From positions 1 to 34,509 of the forward strand of contig JALHMA010000016.1 of assembly GCA_022844265.1 (NCBI GenBank): 34,509 nucleotides of DNA. Reading direction: 5' to 3'. The stretch comes from Saprospiraceae bacterium (lineage in GTDB: Bacteria; Bacteroidota; Bacteroidia; Chitinophagales; Saprospiraceae). This document shows positions 17,701 to 25,607 of this stretch, one piece after another; positions within the stretch are counted from its first letter, which is position 1; each line of letters starts with the position of its first letter. The notes under the pieces are model-generated. The model saw only the letters and a program-made list of their open reading frames with translations. It was not told the origin of the DNA and made no database searches. Position numbers and translations under genes: made by a program.

Positions 17701-20269
17701 AATAATCAAAGAAACAGTTATCGGTGCTGCCGTTGTCGATTTCGGTAGGCAATACCGTTGCATCGCCGTTTACATCCAGCGTAACACTGACGTCTTTACA
17801 TTTGGCGATCGGCGCCTGTACGTCTACTACATTCACCTTGAATGAGTGGATTCTTACATTACCCGCAGCATCCGTAGCCGTATAGGTTACGGTCGTCATG
17901 CCAAACTGGAAGAAAGTGTTTGGGGTATGGGTTGAGAAGACAGACACAGCGCCCGGACAGTTATCCGTAAAAGTAGGCGCAACCCAGTTGACCTGACGCA
18001 GGCAACTGGAAACGTTTGTGAAAACAGTAATCGTGGTATTGGCAGCCTGGCCACCCGAGTGAGAAGGCGCTTCCAGGTCGTTCACTGTAACATTGAAGTT
18101 ACAAACAGTATTGTTTGTACCGTCGCTCAGGGTATAGGTAACGGCTGTTGTACCTTTATTAAATGCTACAGTGCCTATGTTAGCATATGGGCCGGAGCCG
18201 GTGGTTACGCCGCTCAGGCTGTATGTAACGGTCGGAGCGCTACAGTTATCGGTATACTGTCCTACTGTTGTCAGCATGGAGCCCGGTGCAACGAGGGTCA
18301 AACCGCCGTTGAAACTGGCTACGCAGTTGTTGCTGTTGGTTGGCAGGGTAATACCGGAAGGGCAAATCACTTGTGGCGCCAGGTTATCTACAATATCAAT
18401 GGTTGTGTTGCAGGTAGCCGTATTGGCAGGTACAGCGAGGTCGGAAACCGTCAAAGTCACGGGAATGGCGTTGTTTGCCAGATCGCCGCAATTGAACAGG
18501 CCCGTTGTGATCGGATCATCATCCGGCGAAGAAATGGACAGAATTACGTTTCCGCAGTTGTCGTTGGAACCGTTATCCACCATAGCCGGCGTAAGCAATA
18601 CATTGCCGGTGGCGTCCAATGCCAGGACAATGCTTCCGGCCGGTTTGCAAAGTGGAACAGGCGCTTCATCTTCATTTACTATAAAGGTGTAGTCGATGGT
18701 CACAGTATTATTGGCGTCATCTGTCCAGGTATACCGTATTACAGTGGTGCCGGCAGGAAATTGCACCGTGATGTCGCCGCCGCCTGTTGGCGGAAATGCG
18801 GGCGCGCCACTCAGTACCAGCTGATCAGGACCTGAAAAGTATGCTTCCGTAAAGGTTACATTCACATCGCAGTCGCTCACCATACCTTTAGAGGGGCGTG
18901 TGAACGTAATTACTTTTGAACAATCACCCGCTGTTACGGATTGAACCGGGTAGTTGAAATCAACCGGCGCCGGTGCGATGACCGGTGCGACATCATCTGA
19001 TACCGTTACAATGAAAGAAGTGCTGCCCGTATTGCCATTGGCGTCAGTGGCAACATAAGTAACTGTTGTAGCGCCGAGGTTGAAAAACTGAGTGGTTGGA
19101 GCGCCTTGCAAAGCAGCAGCAGCAGCCACTACGGTTGCGCCGCTGAATGCTACCGTCATAGTATAAGGCCCTACGCAATTGTCAACCACAGCAGGATGAT
19201 CCCAGCCCAGAAAGCCATCGCACAGGTTCAGAGGCGTAGCGCCGCCGGTGGAAGTTCCGATTGGTTCATCGTCTGGTACATCCACAAAAGTGGGGTCTTC
19301 ATCATCCGTCACCGTCACCATAAAAGAACAGGTGCCCGTATTACCGGCTGCATCTGACACCGTGTAGGTCACCGTCGTAATGCCGAGGCCGAAATTGATG
19401 GCGATATCGCCGGAACCGGTAGCGGAAGTAGCACCGGTGGCTTCCCAGTCAACCGAAATAAAATCGGGACAGTTTTCGATGATTTCAGTTGGATAAGCTG
19501 GGGCGATAATATTGGATAAATCGCTGAGGCAAGAACCGGGAGCAGTTGTGTACACTTCATCTGCCGGGCATGGTGAAACAACAGGCGGTTCCGTATCTTC
19601 GATTTCAATTTGATATGAAATGCCGTTGGATACATTGCCGGAGGGATCTACGCCGGAAAAATTAACCGTCGTAATACCTGTGTTAAAATTCACAAAATCG
19701 AGCGTGCCGGCATAATTTCCGGTTGTAGCACCGCTTAATACGTACGTAATGACAACGCCGCAATTGTCGCCAATCGTTGCGTCAAATTCTGATCCGGACG
19801 CCTCATAAGTACAGACTCCAACATCAGCAGGGCGAAGCTCGTTGCCAGGGTTCACAAAGATAGTAGGGGGAATATTATCCACCACCGTAACACTCAGGGT
19901 CCGAACGGTAGCGCCCGGGCCGCCATCGGTGCCCGGAGGAGCGCCGTCGACCCGAACATACCAGGTTTGAGGAGAGGTGGAGACATCGCTGCAATCGAAT
20001 GTCACCGGCGTAGCAGACCAGGGGCCTCCGGGATTTTGAGACAAATAGTATTCACAGGCAGGATTTTTTACAAAGCCCTTATTGTCAAGTACCGCTTCAT
20101 TTAGGTCTACTGTACCTCCGGCGCCGAGAGCCAGTATGATTTGGACGGATGCATCAGGCGGGTATGACACAAAGTCCGCGCATTGGCTGTAAAGGTTTTG
20201 GCTGACAAGCAGGGACAAAAAGGTCATAGCAGTCAACGCCCAACGCCGAGGTGTTGTCGAGTTGTTCAT
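11762..20269 (-). CDS. Giant secreted HYR-repeat mosaic with SprB-like, cohesin-like and dockerin-like modules and T9SS type A C-terminal sorting domain
   Basis: Start reassigned to MNNSTTPRRWALTAMTFLSLLVSQNLYSQ (signal peptide); many HYR repeats; SprB-like GTALATASGGSGNFSYAWSTGDTTTALDNLMAGIYIITVIDEDNGC; dockerin-like AADVNGDANISLNDYLRIQRVVL; C-terminus LYQNQPNPFNATTTIGFRLPESSRGALRVFNASGQLVRTV..GVYYYELETPTHSDRKKMILIK. Confidence 0.9.
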   Translation of the reverse strand: MNNSTTPRRWALTAMTFLSLLVSQNLYSQCADFVSYPPDASVQIILALGAGGTVDLNEAVLDNKGFVKNPACEYYLSQNPGGPWSATPVTFDCSDVSTSPQTWYVRVDGAPPGTDGGPGATVRTLSVTVVDNIPPTIFVNPGNELRPADVGVCTYEASGSEFDATIGDNCGVVITYVLSGATTGNYAGTLDFVNFNTGITTVNFSGVDPSGNVSNGISYQIEIEDTEPPVVSPCPADEVYTTAPGSCLSDLSNIIAPAYPTEIIENCPDFISVDWEATGATSATGSGDIAINFGLGITTVTYTVSDAAGNTGTCSFMVTVTDDEDPTFVDVPDDEPIGTSTGGATPLNLCDGFLGWDHPAVVDNCVGPYTMTVAFSGATVVAAAAALQGAPTTQFFNLGATTVTYVATDANGNTGSTSFIVTVSDDVAPVIAPAPVDFNYPVQSVTAGDCSKVITFTRPSKGMVSDCDVNVTFTEAYFSGPDQLVLSGAPAFPPTGGGDITVQFPAGTTVIRYTWTDDANNTVTIDYTFIVNEDEAPVPLCKPAGSIVLALDATGNVLLTPAMVDNGSNDNCGNVILSISSPDDDPITTGLFNCGDLANNAIPVTLTVSDLAVPANTATCNTTIDIVDNLAPQVICPSGITLPTNSNNCVASFNGGLTLVAPGSMLTTVGQYTDNCSAPTVTYSLSGVTTGSGPYANIGTVAFNKGTTAVTYTLSDGTNNTVCNFNVTVNDLEAPSHSGGQAANTTITVFTNVSSCLRQVNWVAPTFTDNCPGAVSVFSTHTPNTFFQFGMTTVTYTATDAAGNVRIHSFKVNVVDVQAPIAKCKDVSVTLDVNGDATVLPTEIDNGSTDNCFFDYYEYGTGSLLTEYNFDCSDLGLNTVVLDLRDGQGNQDTCQARVTVIDDIDPDAICIGNQTYVLNASGQFNLAAATLNNGSTDNCGVTGYRLKVGAGPYETAHLFNCSQTGSFLVTLEVTDAGGNTDECNLIVMIKDMTNPVVTPPANVVVDCATFNPNNPATSGGTATATDNCSVVSITYSTGDDIITPGGCADEFTIQRKWVATDASGNTGTAVQIIVIEDNTAPVWNLPTTITSATDDPTFCDGPVTFELTSPGVITDACGDVTVNVTIDYPTPSFGYTDELVPSPLPLNTPITAYFPIGTSIVTMVASDACGNSATHTVSVIIKDTQGPIFVFDPPFDTICGAHYVIPNTPGACSNIFTWQRPWAALSNVDDCLPFTIQEQILNAAGSTSNSVQTTINLTNPFNYNANFPFQIFPTAQFPVGVTTVRYTARDNAVPSNSSVCEFTVEVEDTQAPILNCPANQLLSSTCPEAQIPNYTNLVQITDNCSGNVVLTQNPLPNTTLGSFFGPAPLTGDNDTIFITGTDGYNTSTCFFKLTLQDGDDPIPALVTLPAIVDSCGMFIIFAPLAFDPCNPLADTIYGTPSAQVGEFLNTDPPSYNLMLGNYVITWVYNDGNGNISTQPQNITVLADIFPPVAICKSDSVNLSAGGTFTIAASQLDNGSFDQNDCGPITFKFRTGATTYVDSLSFSCTQLGNNVVNFVAVDINGNTSLPCIATIKVKDVVAPMLQNIPANDTINCQDAIPTSPTLTATDACSNAIVTFVQTSTQDTVGCGQYNYMITRTWTAVDAAGNVSTGTQKITVQDIEAPIFVGAPDTINAFTATNNTDCTAKVDINILNYVSDCSDGVDLTIANLEAFYSKTDTSETFGLGTFTTTFFATDACGNKSSHKIVIVVKDGTNPIAACINGVSVSLQASGTVLVTTAQINAASSDNCTSLDSLDLKIQRLEPLGPITTSILFNCADADALTQHPVKLFVKDLAGNESSCQTYIVVQDNVAPMVVCPANKTIQCTDSTAPATNGTATATDNCQGTVMITFSDTLTAGTGATCTVLNRYWQARDLTGNVAVCIQKLNIQDTIAPILSSTAPNDTINCFSLVPSPLLVTATDNCSDSVEVLLTQDTISVAVGPCGAYNFTIVRTRTAVDDCGNTTTHTRTITILDEQAPQFLGMPDTVKIFTANYPPNDSCSANIGLNEFNVLQYLSDCQPDSAITVTNDAPEGDGELSIAGNYGVGEYTIHFTATDACGNAGQDSILLQIIDNSIPTVVCNNDIIISLGSNGSATILPQDVVLAGTTDNCEIDTMYLSQTTFVCSELGINPLTLFVVDNSGNINSCTVDVEVTLGASAGFSLTTTATPESYFGSDDGTALATASGGSGNFSYAWSTGDTTTALDNLMAGIYIITVIDEDNGCIQSDTAVVDEGAKIQLIVGDDTGCQNGVALVPVTVENFFEVHSFAFTLNAGDGTVGTITGVTNVNPELTGFIANVLPLNNLGVVWTGNGAPQIFTDGTKLFDVQILLSNSAAVGSAAPVTVVGVPVGIEFNQDSLGIPVVVPIDATNGSATINCTADAIEIGGDIQTWRLPTQPVPGVVVTLSGDVSDTQTTGVPGTYLFSEIPNNSDVTIAASKATAGSAGISSADLLFIVNHIFGTQLLSPYQWVAADVNGDANISLNDYLRIQRVVLATDMHILGSPDWKFVPKSYVFPSPNPLSAPVPQSIVHNPADMDFLDDDFVAVRMGDVNGNITPMLTNDQSEERFGGKSFRFRLDDSAFKAGEIVTVPFKASDFNQRLAYQMTIDFDPNVFALEDITPGVLPLTDDNFGTNYLSDGHLTTLWVSRESMTIADDEVLFTLRFRALRNGTIAEILRPSSALTVAEAYNFDGELMKIDFEFTERSTTDDQASFTLYQNQPNPFNATTTIGFRLPESSRGALRVFNASGQLVRTVVGNFEKGYNEFQFRESELGAPGVYYYELETPTHSDRKKMILIK

Positions 20270-20736
20270 GGTCAACAAATTAGATGATGGGAAATGAAAA
20301 AAGGTGGGAATTCTTCTGAATAAATGTAATCTTAGCCTCATCAAAGCTGAGTCGGTTTGGAATGAATAAATGTTGTTACAAATGTTGGGTTCATCGCGTC
20401 AAATGTTGGACACAAAAAAATAAAAAACACTCAATCACGAGAAACCAACTTTGAAAGGCGGAAGATTAAAAATCTGTTTTGAACCAGACTGTGGGATTAA
20501 AAAAACGGGCGCAAATTTAGTTCAAATTAAACGAACCGCTTTGAGTTTTTTCTCCGCAACAATCAACATTCTAAAAATAAAAGATTGATTGTCAAACATT
20601 TACTCTATATTTTCACTGCCCGGGAAAAATATTCGGAACCTGTGAAAATCTACTTTTCAATTCATTGATGGTGTCTATTTCAATAATCATACCAATTTGA
20701 GGGTATCTTTCAATTGCTGCATTTTTTAGATGTGAT

Positions 20737-20775
20737 CCTCTCACATCTCTCACCCTCTCACTTCTCTCACCGCTC
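20737..20775. repeat. TCTCAC-type tandem tract (8-9 nt units) just upstream of corA
   Basis: cctctcac atctctcac cctctcac ttctctcac cgctc; ends 18 nt before the corA ATG. Confidence 0.9.
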
Positions 20776-20793
20776 TTTATTACCTTTGCCGCC

Positions 20794-21855
20794 ATGAGCA
20801 GGAAATTTCACCAGCATACTAAAATCAGGAAAAAGGGGTTGCCTCCGGGTACCTTGATTTATACCGGTTATCGCACGGACAAGCCTTCCAGTGTGTTTTC
20901 TGTTCAATTTACTGAAAACAAGTATGCCGAGCAGCCTTATTACCGCAACGAGCTTCGGAAAAACCCGGGCCTGATTTGGGTCGATATCCGAAGCCTCACG
21001 GAAACGGCGCTCATTTCCACCATTGGCGACGACTTCCGAATCCACCCCCTGGCGCTGGAAGATGTACTGGACACCCAGCAACGCCCCAAACTGGAAGAAT
21101 TTGACAACGGCCTTTTTATTATTCTGCCCAATCTGACTTTCAAGCCGGAAACAGTGGAAATCGTCTGCGAACAAATTGCCATTTTTATCGGCAGCGATTT
21201 TGTACTTTCTTTTCAGGAAGATCCCGACGACAATTTTGCCCACGTGCGCAAACGGGCGCAGGAAGGATTAGGCCGCATTCGAAAAAAAGGCCCCGATTAT
21301 TTAGCCTACGCACTGCTGGATACCGTTGTGGACGGCTACTACGTGGTGCTTGATGGTATCCAGACGCAGTTGTTCGACCTCGAAGAAACCTTGCACCGCA
21401 ACGGCGCCGAACCGGAAGTAAAAGCGGGCATTTTTAACCTCAAACATGTGGTCAATCATTTCCGGCAAAAAGTACTGCCGCTCCGCGATGCGGCTACCCG
21501 GCTCTACCGAACGGAAAGCGAACTTGTGGATACATCCAACCGACTATACCTGCGCGATGTGGTAGATCATGTAGCTCAGATATTGGATGGCATTGATAGT
21601 CAGCGAGATATGCTGTCCAGCCTGGAATCGCTTTACCACGCCGAAGCCTCGAATCGCCTGAATAACGTCATGCGGCTGCTCACGGTGATCAGCACCATTT
21701 TTATCCCGCTGTCTTTTGTGGCCGGCGTGTACGGCATGAATTTCGACAATATGCCCGAATTGCATACCCGCTTCGGCTATTTCATTGTACTGAGCGGGAT
21801 GCTCGCTGCCATGGTAGGCATGTTGATTTATTTCAGGGAAAAAAGGTGGATATAG
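20794..21855 (+). CDS. corA: Magnesium/cobalt transporter CorA
   Basis: 353 aa; C-terminal VAGVYGMNFDNMPEL (GMN motif) between two TM segments; IHPLALEDVL motif in the N-terminal domain. Confidence 0.93.
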   Translation: MSRKFHQHTKIRKKGLPPGTLIYTGYRTDKPSSVFSVQFTENKYAEQPYYRNELRKNPGLIWVDIRSLTETALISTIGDDFRIHPLALEDVLDTQQRPKLEEFDNGLFIILPNLTFKPETVEIVCEQIAIFIGSDFVLSFQEDPDDNFAHVRKRAQEGLGRIRKKGPDYLAYALLDTVVDGYYVVLDGIQTQLFDLEETLHRNGAEPEVKAGIFNLKHVVNHFRQKVLPLRDAATRLYRTESELVDTSNRLYLRDVVDHVAQILDGIDSQRDMLSSLESLYHAEASNRLNNVMRLLTVISTIFIPLSFVAGVYGMNFDNMPELHTRFGYFIVLSGMLAAMVGMLIYFREKRWI

Positions 21856-21857
21856 GT

Positions 21858-21963
21858 GGTAGCATGGCCTTCAGGCCGTCGGAATGAGCGCCTTTTAAGG
21901 CGCTTTTTGACTGAATTGCGGGCATAAATGCCCTTGTCCTGACAGCCTGAAGGCTGTGCTACC
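21858..21963. repeat. Compound inverted repeat (hairpin J) filling the corA/TBDR convergent gap stop-to-stop
   Basis: 21858-21880 ggtagcatggccttcaggccgtc versus reverse complement of 21941-21963 ggtagcacagccttcaggctgtc (20/23); encloses two smaller hairpins. Confidence 0.9.
21888..21908 (+). terminator. Rho-independent terminator of corA
   Basis: gcgcctt-tt-aaggcgc stem followed by ttttt. Confidence 0.75.
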
Positions 21964-24015
21964 TCACCAATTATACGAGCATTCCACCCGCCATCCCCGC
22001 CCCGGCATGGGCCGGTAAAGGAGTGCCTGGTACGGCGTATTCCAGGCGTTTTCTACCCGGACGCCAAGCATTAATCCCGTCAGTTTTTTGGAAAGCCCGG
22101 CAAATCCGTAGCGCAGGATCAGGTTTCCCGTTTGAAAACCGCGCAACATATCCAGGTTATCAGTGGTGACAAACCGGGGTCCGGTAAACTGATGCAGGTA
22201 AGCGCCTGTGAAACTGCCGCGTCGGGCATGTATGCCTACACCTGCCGTGTGGTTGGGTGTGTATGCCAGTTGCTTGTTTAACACGCCCTGCTCTGCTGTA
22301 TAAACCGATACATTCGTGGCTTTTACATATTGGTAACGCCCGGAGAAGCGCCCCTTCCAGCGCCCCATGCGCCAGTGCCAGGCGCCGCTACCTGCCACTC
22401 CCCTACTCCATACTTTTTTCAGGTTAAGCGGCCTGAATATACCGCCTGAACCCGGTTGCCAGTCAATCCAGTCATCCATAAGTATTTGAAAAACAGAGAC
22501 TTCACCGGAAAAAAATTCATTTTGATATTTCCAGCCCAGGTCACTGCTATATCCGCGTTCAGCCTTCAGGCCTGGCCGGCCATAGAAATTCCAGAAACGG
22601 TCATTAAAGGTGGGCAGGTTGAAATTCCGGGAAAGATGGAAGTGCAGTTGCCCGGCGCCGAGGCGGAATTGCCCACCGGCAGACCAGGTAAAAGGAACGC
22701 CCTGCTCCTGCGCCCATTCCTGCCGAAGCAGCAAAGAGAGGCGGCCGTTTTTAAACCGACGTTCTCCTGTGGCATACGCCGCCAATCGGGCCTGTCCGTA
22801 CCAGCGCGTACTGTCTGCGTAACCATCCACATTTGCCCATTGCTGCTGTGCGCTCAGCCCGGTTTTGAAAAAAAAATGCTGCCGGAATGTTGTGGAATAA
22901 TCGCTGCTGAGCAGCGCGGTTCTGGCACGGCTGGAATCCGTTTTACCATAGAGGTCATAAAAAATGCTTTCATCGAGCCATGCCGCGCGGGTTTGCCAGA
23001 GGCTATGCGCATTCGATTGTCTGTCCCAGGTAACAACCGCCCTGTTAGCCCGGTCGCGCTGCCAGGTTTCTGTGGGCAATTGTGTCATTGTCGGCGGAAT
23101 TTCCCGGAACGCACGCTGGCTCCATAGCGCCGATTTCAGCGTATTTTTTTTATTGATAACCCATTGATTGTGTTGCTGAATATCCCATTTTTCCCCAAAG
23201 TTATTGGCTTGCCGAACAAGGGGTTTGCCAATTTGTGTGGTATTGCGATAGGGGAAATCGTTGTTGGAACGCTGCCAGGATGCCCGGATTTCTGCCGCAA
23301 ATTTTTCGCCGGACAAACCGGCTGAAACCATGTTTTCCACGCGTCCCCAACTACCGGCCGCTGTAGTTGCCGTTCCAAAAAAGCCGGCTTCCTGCCGGAG
23401 CGGTTGCGACTCCAGATGAATGTTGCCACCCATGGAACCGCTGCTTTGCGCAGCGCTTTGTCCGCCATACCGCACTTCCACCCGGTCGTCAGGCCAAATC
23501 GGGATCAGGGCAAGGTCGACCACGCCGTGCATGGTACTTTGGAGGGGAAGCCCGTTCCAGAGCACGGGACTGCGTTTAGGTCCGGCGCCTCGGATGGACG
23601 CCGTGGCTAGCGTACCGGGTGCATTGGGCCGGATATCCACCGCATTATCCCAAAACAAACGCTCCGACAAGGATAAGACGCCCTGAACAGGCAATGTGTC
23701 AGCCCGCCAGATGGTGTATCCATTGCGCTCTGCCTGTTGCCGACGGACCAGCACTTCGGGTAACACAAGGGAGGTGTCCGTTTGTGCCTGCAGTCCGCAA
23801 AAACCCTGAAACATACCGGTCAGGAGCAAAAAAAGCCCGGCAGGCGATAAGCCCCCGGGCGGTATTTTCCGTGCGAGGGTCTTATTGAATTTTTTTGAGT
23901 ATTTGAAGATTTGAATATTCGAGTATCTGACTGATAACGAATCATTTATACTCAAATATTCGAATACTCGAATACTCAAAAATTTAGATAACACAGTATT
24001 TATTATATCTGACAA
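21964..24015 (-). CDS. TonB-dependent receptor (outer membrane); 5' end uncertain
   Basis: Plug-like LPEVLVRRQQAERNGYTIWRADTLPVQGVLSLSERLFWDNAVDIRPNAPGTLATASIRGAGPKRSPVLWNGLPLQSTMHGVVDLALIPIWPDDRVEVRYGGQSA; long barrel region. ORF coordinates begin at a TTG, and no ATG precedes the hydrophobic signal-like segment. Confidence 0.8.
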   Translation of the reverse strand: MSDIINTVLSKFLSIRVFEYLSINDSLSVRYSNIQIFKYSKKFNKTLARKIPPGGLSPAGLFLLLTGMFQGFCGLQAQTDTSLVLPEVLVRRQQAERNGYTIWRADTLPVQGVLSLSERLFWDNAVDIRPNAPGTLATASIRGAGPKRSPVLWNGLPLQSTMHGVVDLALIPIWPDDRVEVRYGGQSAAQSSGSMGGNIHLESQPLRQEAGFFGTATTAAGSWGRVENMVSAGLSGEKFAAEIRASWQRSNNDFPYRNTTQIGKPLVRQANNFGEKWDIQQHNQWVINKKNTLKSALWSQRAFREIPPTMTQLPTETWQRDRANRAVVTWDRQSNAHSLWQTRAAWLDESIFYDLYGKTDSSRARTALLSSDYSTTFRQHFFFKTGLSAQQQWANVDGYADSTRWYGQARLAAYATGERRFKNGRLSLLLRQEWAQEQGVPFTWSAGGQFRLGAGQLHFHLSRNFNLPTFNDRFWNFYGRPGLKAERGYSSDLGWKYQNEFFSGEVSVFQILMDDWIDWQPGSGGIFRPLNLKKVWSRGVAGSGAWHWRMGRWKGRFSGRYQYVKATNVSVYTAEQGVLNKQLAYTPNHTAGVGIHARRGSFTGAYLHQFTGPRFVTTDNLDMLRGFQTGNLILRYGFAGLSKKLTGLMLGVRVENAWNTPYQALLYRPMPGRGWRVECSYNW
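23888..23985. repeat. Imperfect inverted repeat (hairpin E), 8-nt GAATACTC/ATTCGAGT-type units
   Basis: aatttttttgagtatttgaagatttgaatattcgagtat versus reverse complement of right arm aaatttttgagtattcgagtattcgaatatttgagtat; right arm parses as actcaaat attcgaat actcgaat actcaaaa. Confidence 0.88.
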
Positions 24016-24551
24016 ATCTCCTCATAATCCGGTCTGTCATAAGGATTTCGATGGATAAACTGATTTCGAATAACGCCTTTATGTACCAGAAAAACACCGG
24101 GCATTTGAAAACCGTCGCCCAGTTCCTCGCTGGGGTTGTTGTTGCCATGGCCTTCCAGTACGCTGGCCTGAAATCCTCTAATCCAGTTCATCAGTCCGAA
24201 AATTTGCTGTGGCGTGCCACGTGACAGGCCGAATGCCTTGTAAAAAGTTTTCTCCGGATCAGAGATGTGGTCGACCGGGAAAAGTTTGTATTTTTTAAAA
24301 AACTTTTCTGCGGTTTCCTGGTCGGGCGCCATGTGTACAAAAACTACCCGGAAACCGTTTGACTCCAGTCGTTTGCGTCTTTGGGAAATATCACTGATCG
24401 CTTCACGGCAGAAAGAGCAGCCGAAAAAACGCAGAAAAACCAACATAACAGGTTGTTTTTCAGCTATTTCGGCCAGCGACTCGCTACTATTGACCGTAAT
24501 CATTTTTTCCCAAAAATCGGGATACGTCACAGAGGATTGGATTTCAGACAT
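24003..24551 (-). CDS. Peroxiredoxin-like (AhpC/TSA-like thioredoxin-fold) protein
   Basis: 182 aa; QPVMLVFLRFFGCSFCREAISDISQRRKRLESNGFRVVFVHMAPDQETAEKFFKKYKLF..; CxxC in a thioredoxin-fold context. Confidence 0.78.
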   Translation of the reverse strand: MSEIQSSVTYPDFWEKMITVNSSESLAEIAEKQPVMLVFLRFFGCSFCREAISDISQRRKRLESNGFRVVFVHMAPDQETAEKFFKKYKLFPVDHISDPEKTFYKAFGLSRGTPQQIFGLMNWIRGFQASVLEGHGNNNPSEELGDGFQMPGVFLVHKGVIRNQFIHRNPYDRPDYEEICQI

Positions 24552-24564
24552 AACTTTTTAATGT

Positions 24565-24667
24565 GTGTTTGGTGTTTCGTTTTTCGTGTTTGGGGTGCTT
24601 CGCTCAACCATCACAGCATGTCTTGGGCAATGTCCCCCCAAACACCAAACACGAAACACCAAACACG
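24565..24667. repeat. Inverted repeat (hairpin F), 7-nt AAACACC/AAACACG units
   Basis: 24565-24595 versus reverse complement of 24636-24666: 29/31 identical; right arm aaacacc aaacacg aaacacc aaacacg (24640-24667). Confidence 0.93.
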
Positions 24668-24671
24668 AAAA

Positions 24672-25607
24672 TCAAAGTACATTCATAGCATCCAGCGCGT
24701 CAGAAACTTCTTTGACCGCTGCCGCTGATTTATGGAGCAGATCGAGTTCGTCCTTTTTCAGGCGAAGTTTGATAATTTCCTGGATGCCTTTGCGTCCAAG
24801 TTTGACCGGTGTGCCTACGAATACGTCCTTCAGTTTGTACTGACCGTTCAGGCGTACGCAGCAGGGGAAAACGCGTTTTTCGTCTTTAAAAATTGAAATA
24901 GCCATTTGGGCAGCGGCTGCGCCGGGTGCATACCAGGCGGAAGTGCCCATGAGGTTGACCAATTCGCCGCCGCCGAATTTGGTGCGCTCGATAATGGCCT
25001 CTAATTTATCTTTTTTAATCAGTTCCGTGACCGGGATACCACTTACTGTTGTGTAGCGGGGCAATGGCACCATAGTATCGCCATGTCCGCCCATCAGCAT
25101 CGCCTGAATATCCTTCGGCGAAACGTCGAGGGCTTCTGCGAGAAATGCGCGGTAACGGGCCGTATCCAGCACGCCGGCCATACCAATCACCCGTTTGTCG
25201 GAAAGACCGGAGGCTTTCCAGCAGGCGTAGGTCATCACGTCGAGCGGATTGGAAACCACGATAATGATCGGGTTTTTGGTGTATTTCAGGATATTCTGTG
25301 TGACAGAAACCACGATTTTGGCATTTGTGGAAATCAGGTCATCGCGGCTCATACCTGGCTTGCGCGGGATACCGGCGGTAATTACAACGATATCCGAATT
25401 GGCGGTAAGGGCATAATCGTCGCCGCCCGTCATCCGGGTGGAATAGCCGTCGATGGGCGCCTGTTGCCAGGTATCGAGGGCTTTGCCTTTGGCCAGATTG
25501 CCCTGTATGTCAATCAATACGACCTCATTAAAAAGGTCTTCGTGTGCCAGTACATTCGCACAGGTGGCGCCTACATTGCCGGCGCCTACGACGGTAATTT
25601 TGCTCAT
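24672..25607 (-). CDS. mdh: Malate dehydrogenase
   Basis: 311 aa; MSKITVVGAGNVGATCANVLA (Rossmann), DIVVITAGIPRKPGMSRDDL, VSNPLDVMTY, GGHGDTMVPLPR active-site motif. Confidence 0.95.
   Translation of the reverse strand: MSKITVVGAGNVGATCANVLAHEDLFNEVVLIDIQGNLAKGKALDTWQQAPIDGYSTRMTGGDDYALTANSDIVVITAGIPRKPGMSRDDLISTNAKIVVSVTQNILKYTKNPIIIVVSNPLDVMTYACWKASGLSDKRVIGMAGVLDTARYRAFLAEALDVSPKDIQAMLMGGHGDTMVPLPRYTTVSGIPVTELIKKDKLEAIIERTKFGGGELVNLMGTSAWYAPGAAAAQMAISIFKDEKRVFPCCVRLNGQYKLKDVFVGTPVKLGRKGIQEIIKLRLKKDELDLLHKSAAAVKEVSDALDAMNVL

Noticed and set aside
23888-23985. Insertion sequence or transposon ends
   Set aside because: No transposase ORF in or beside any hairpin; loops are only about 1-40 nt in most cases.
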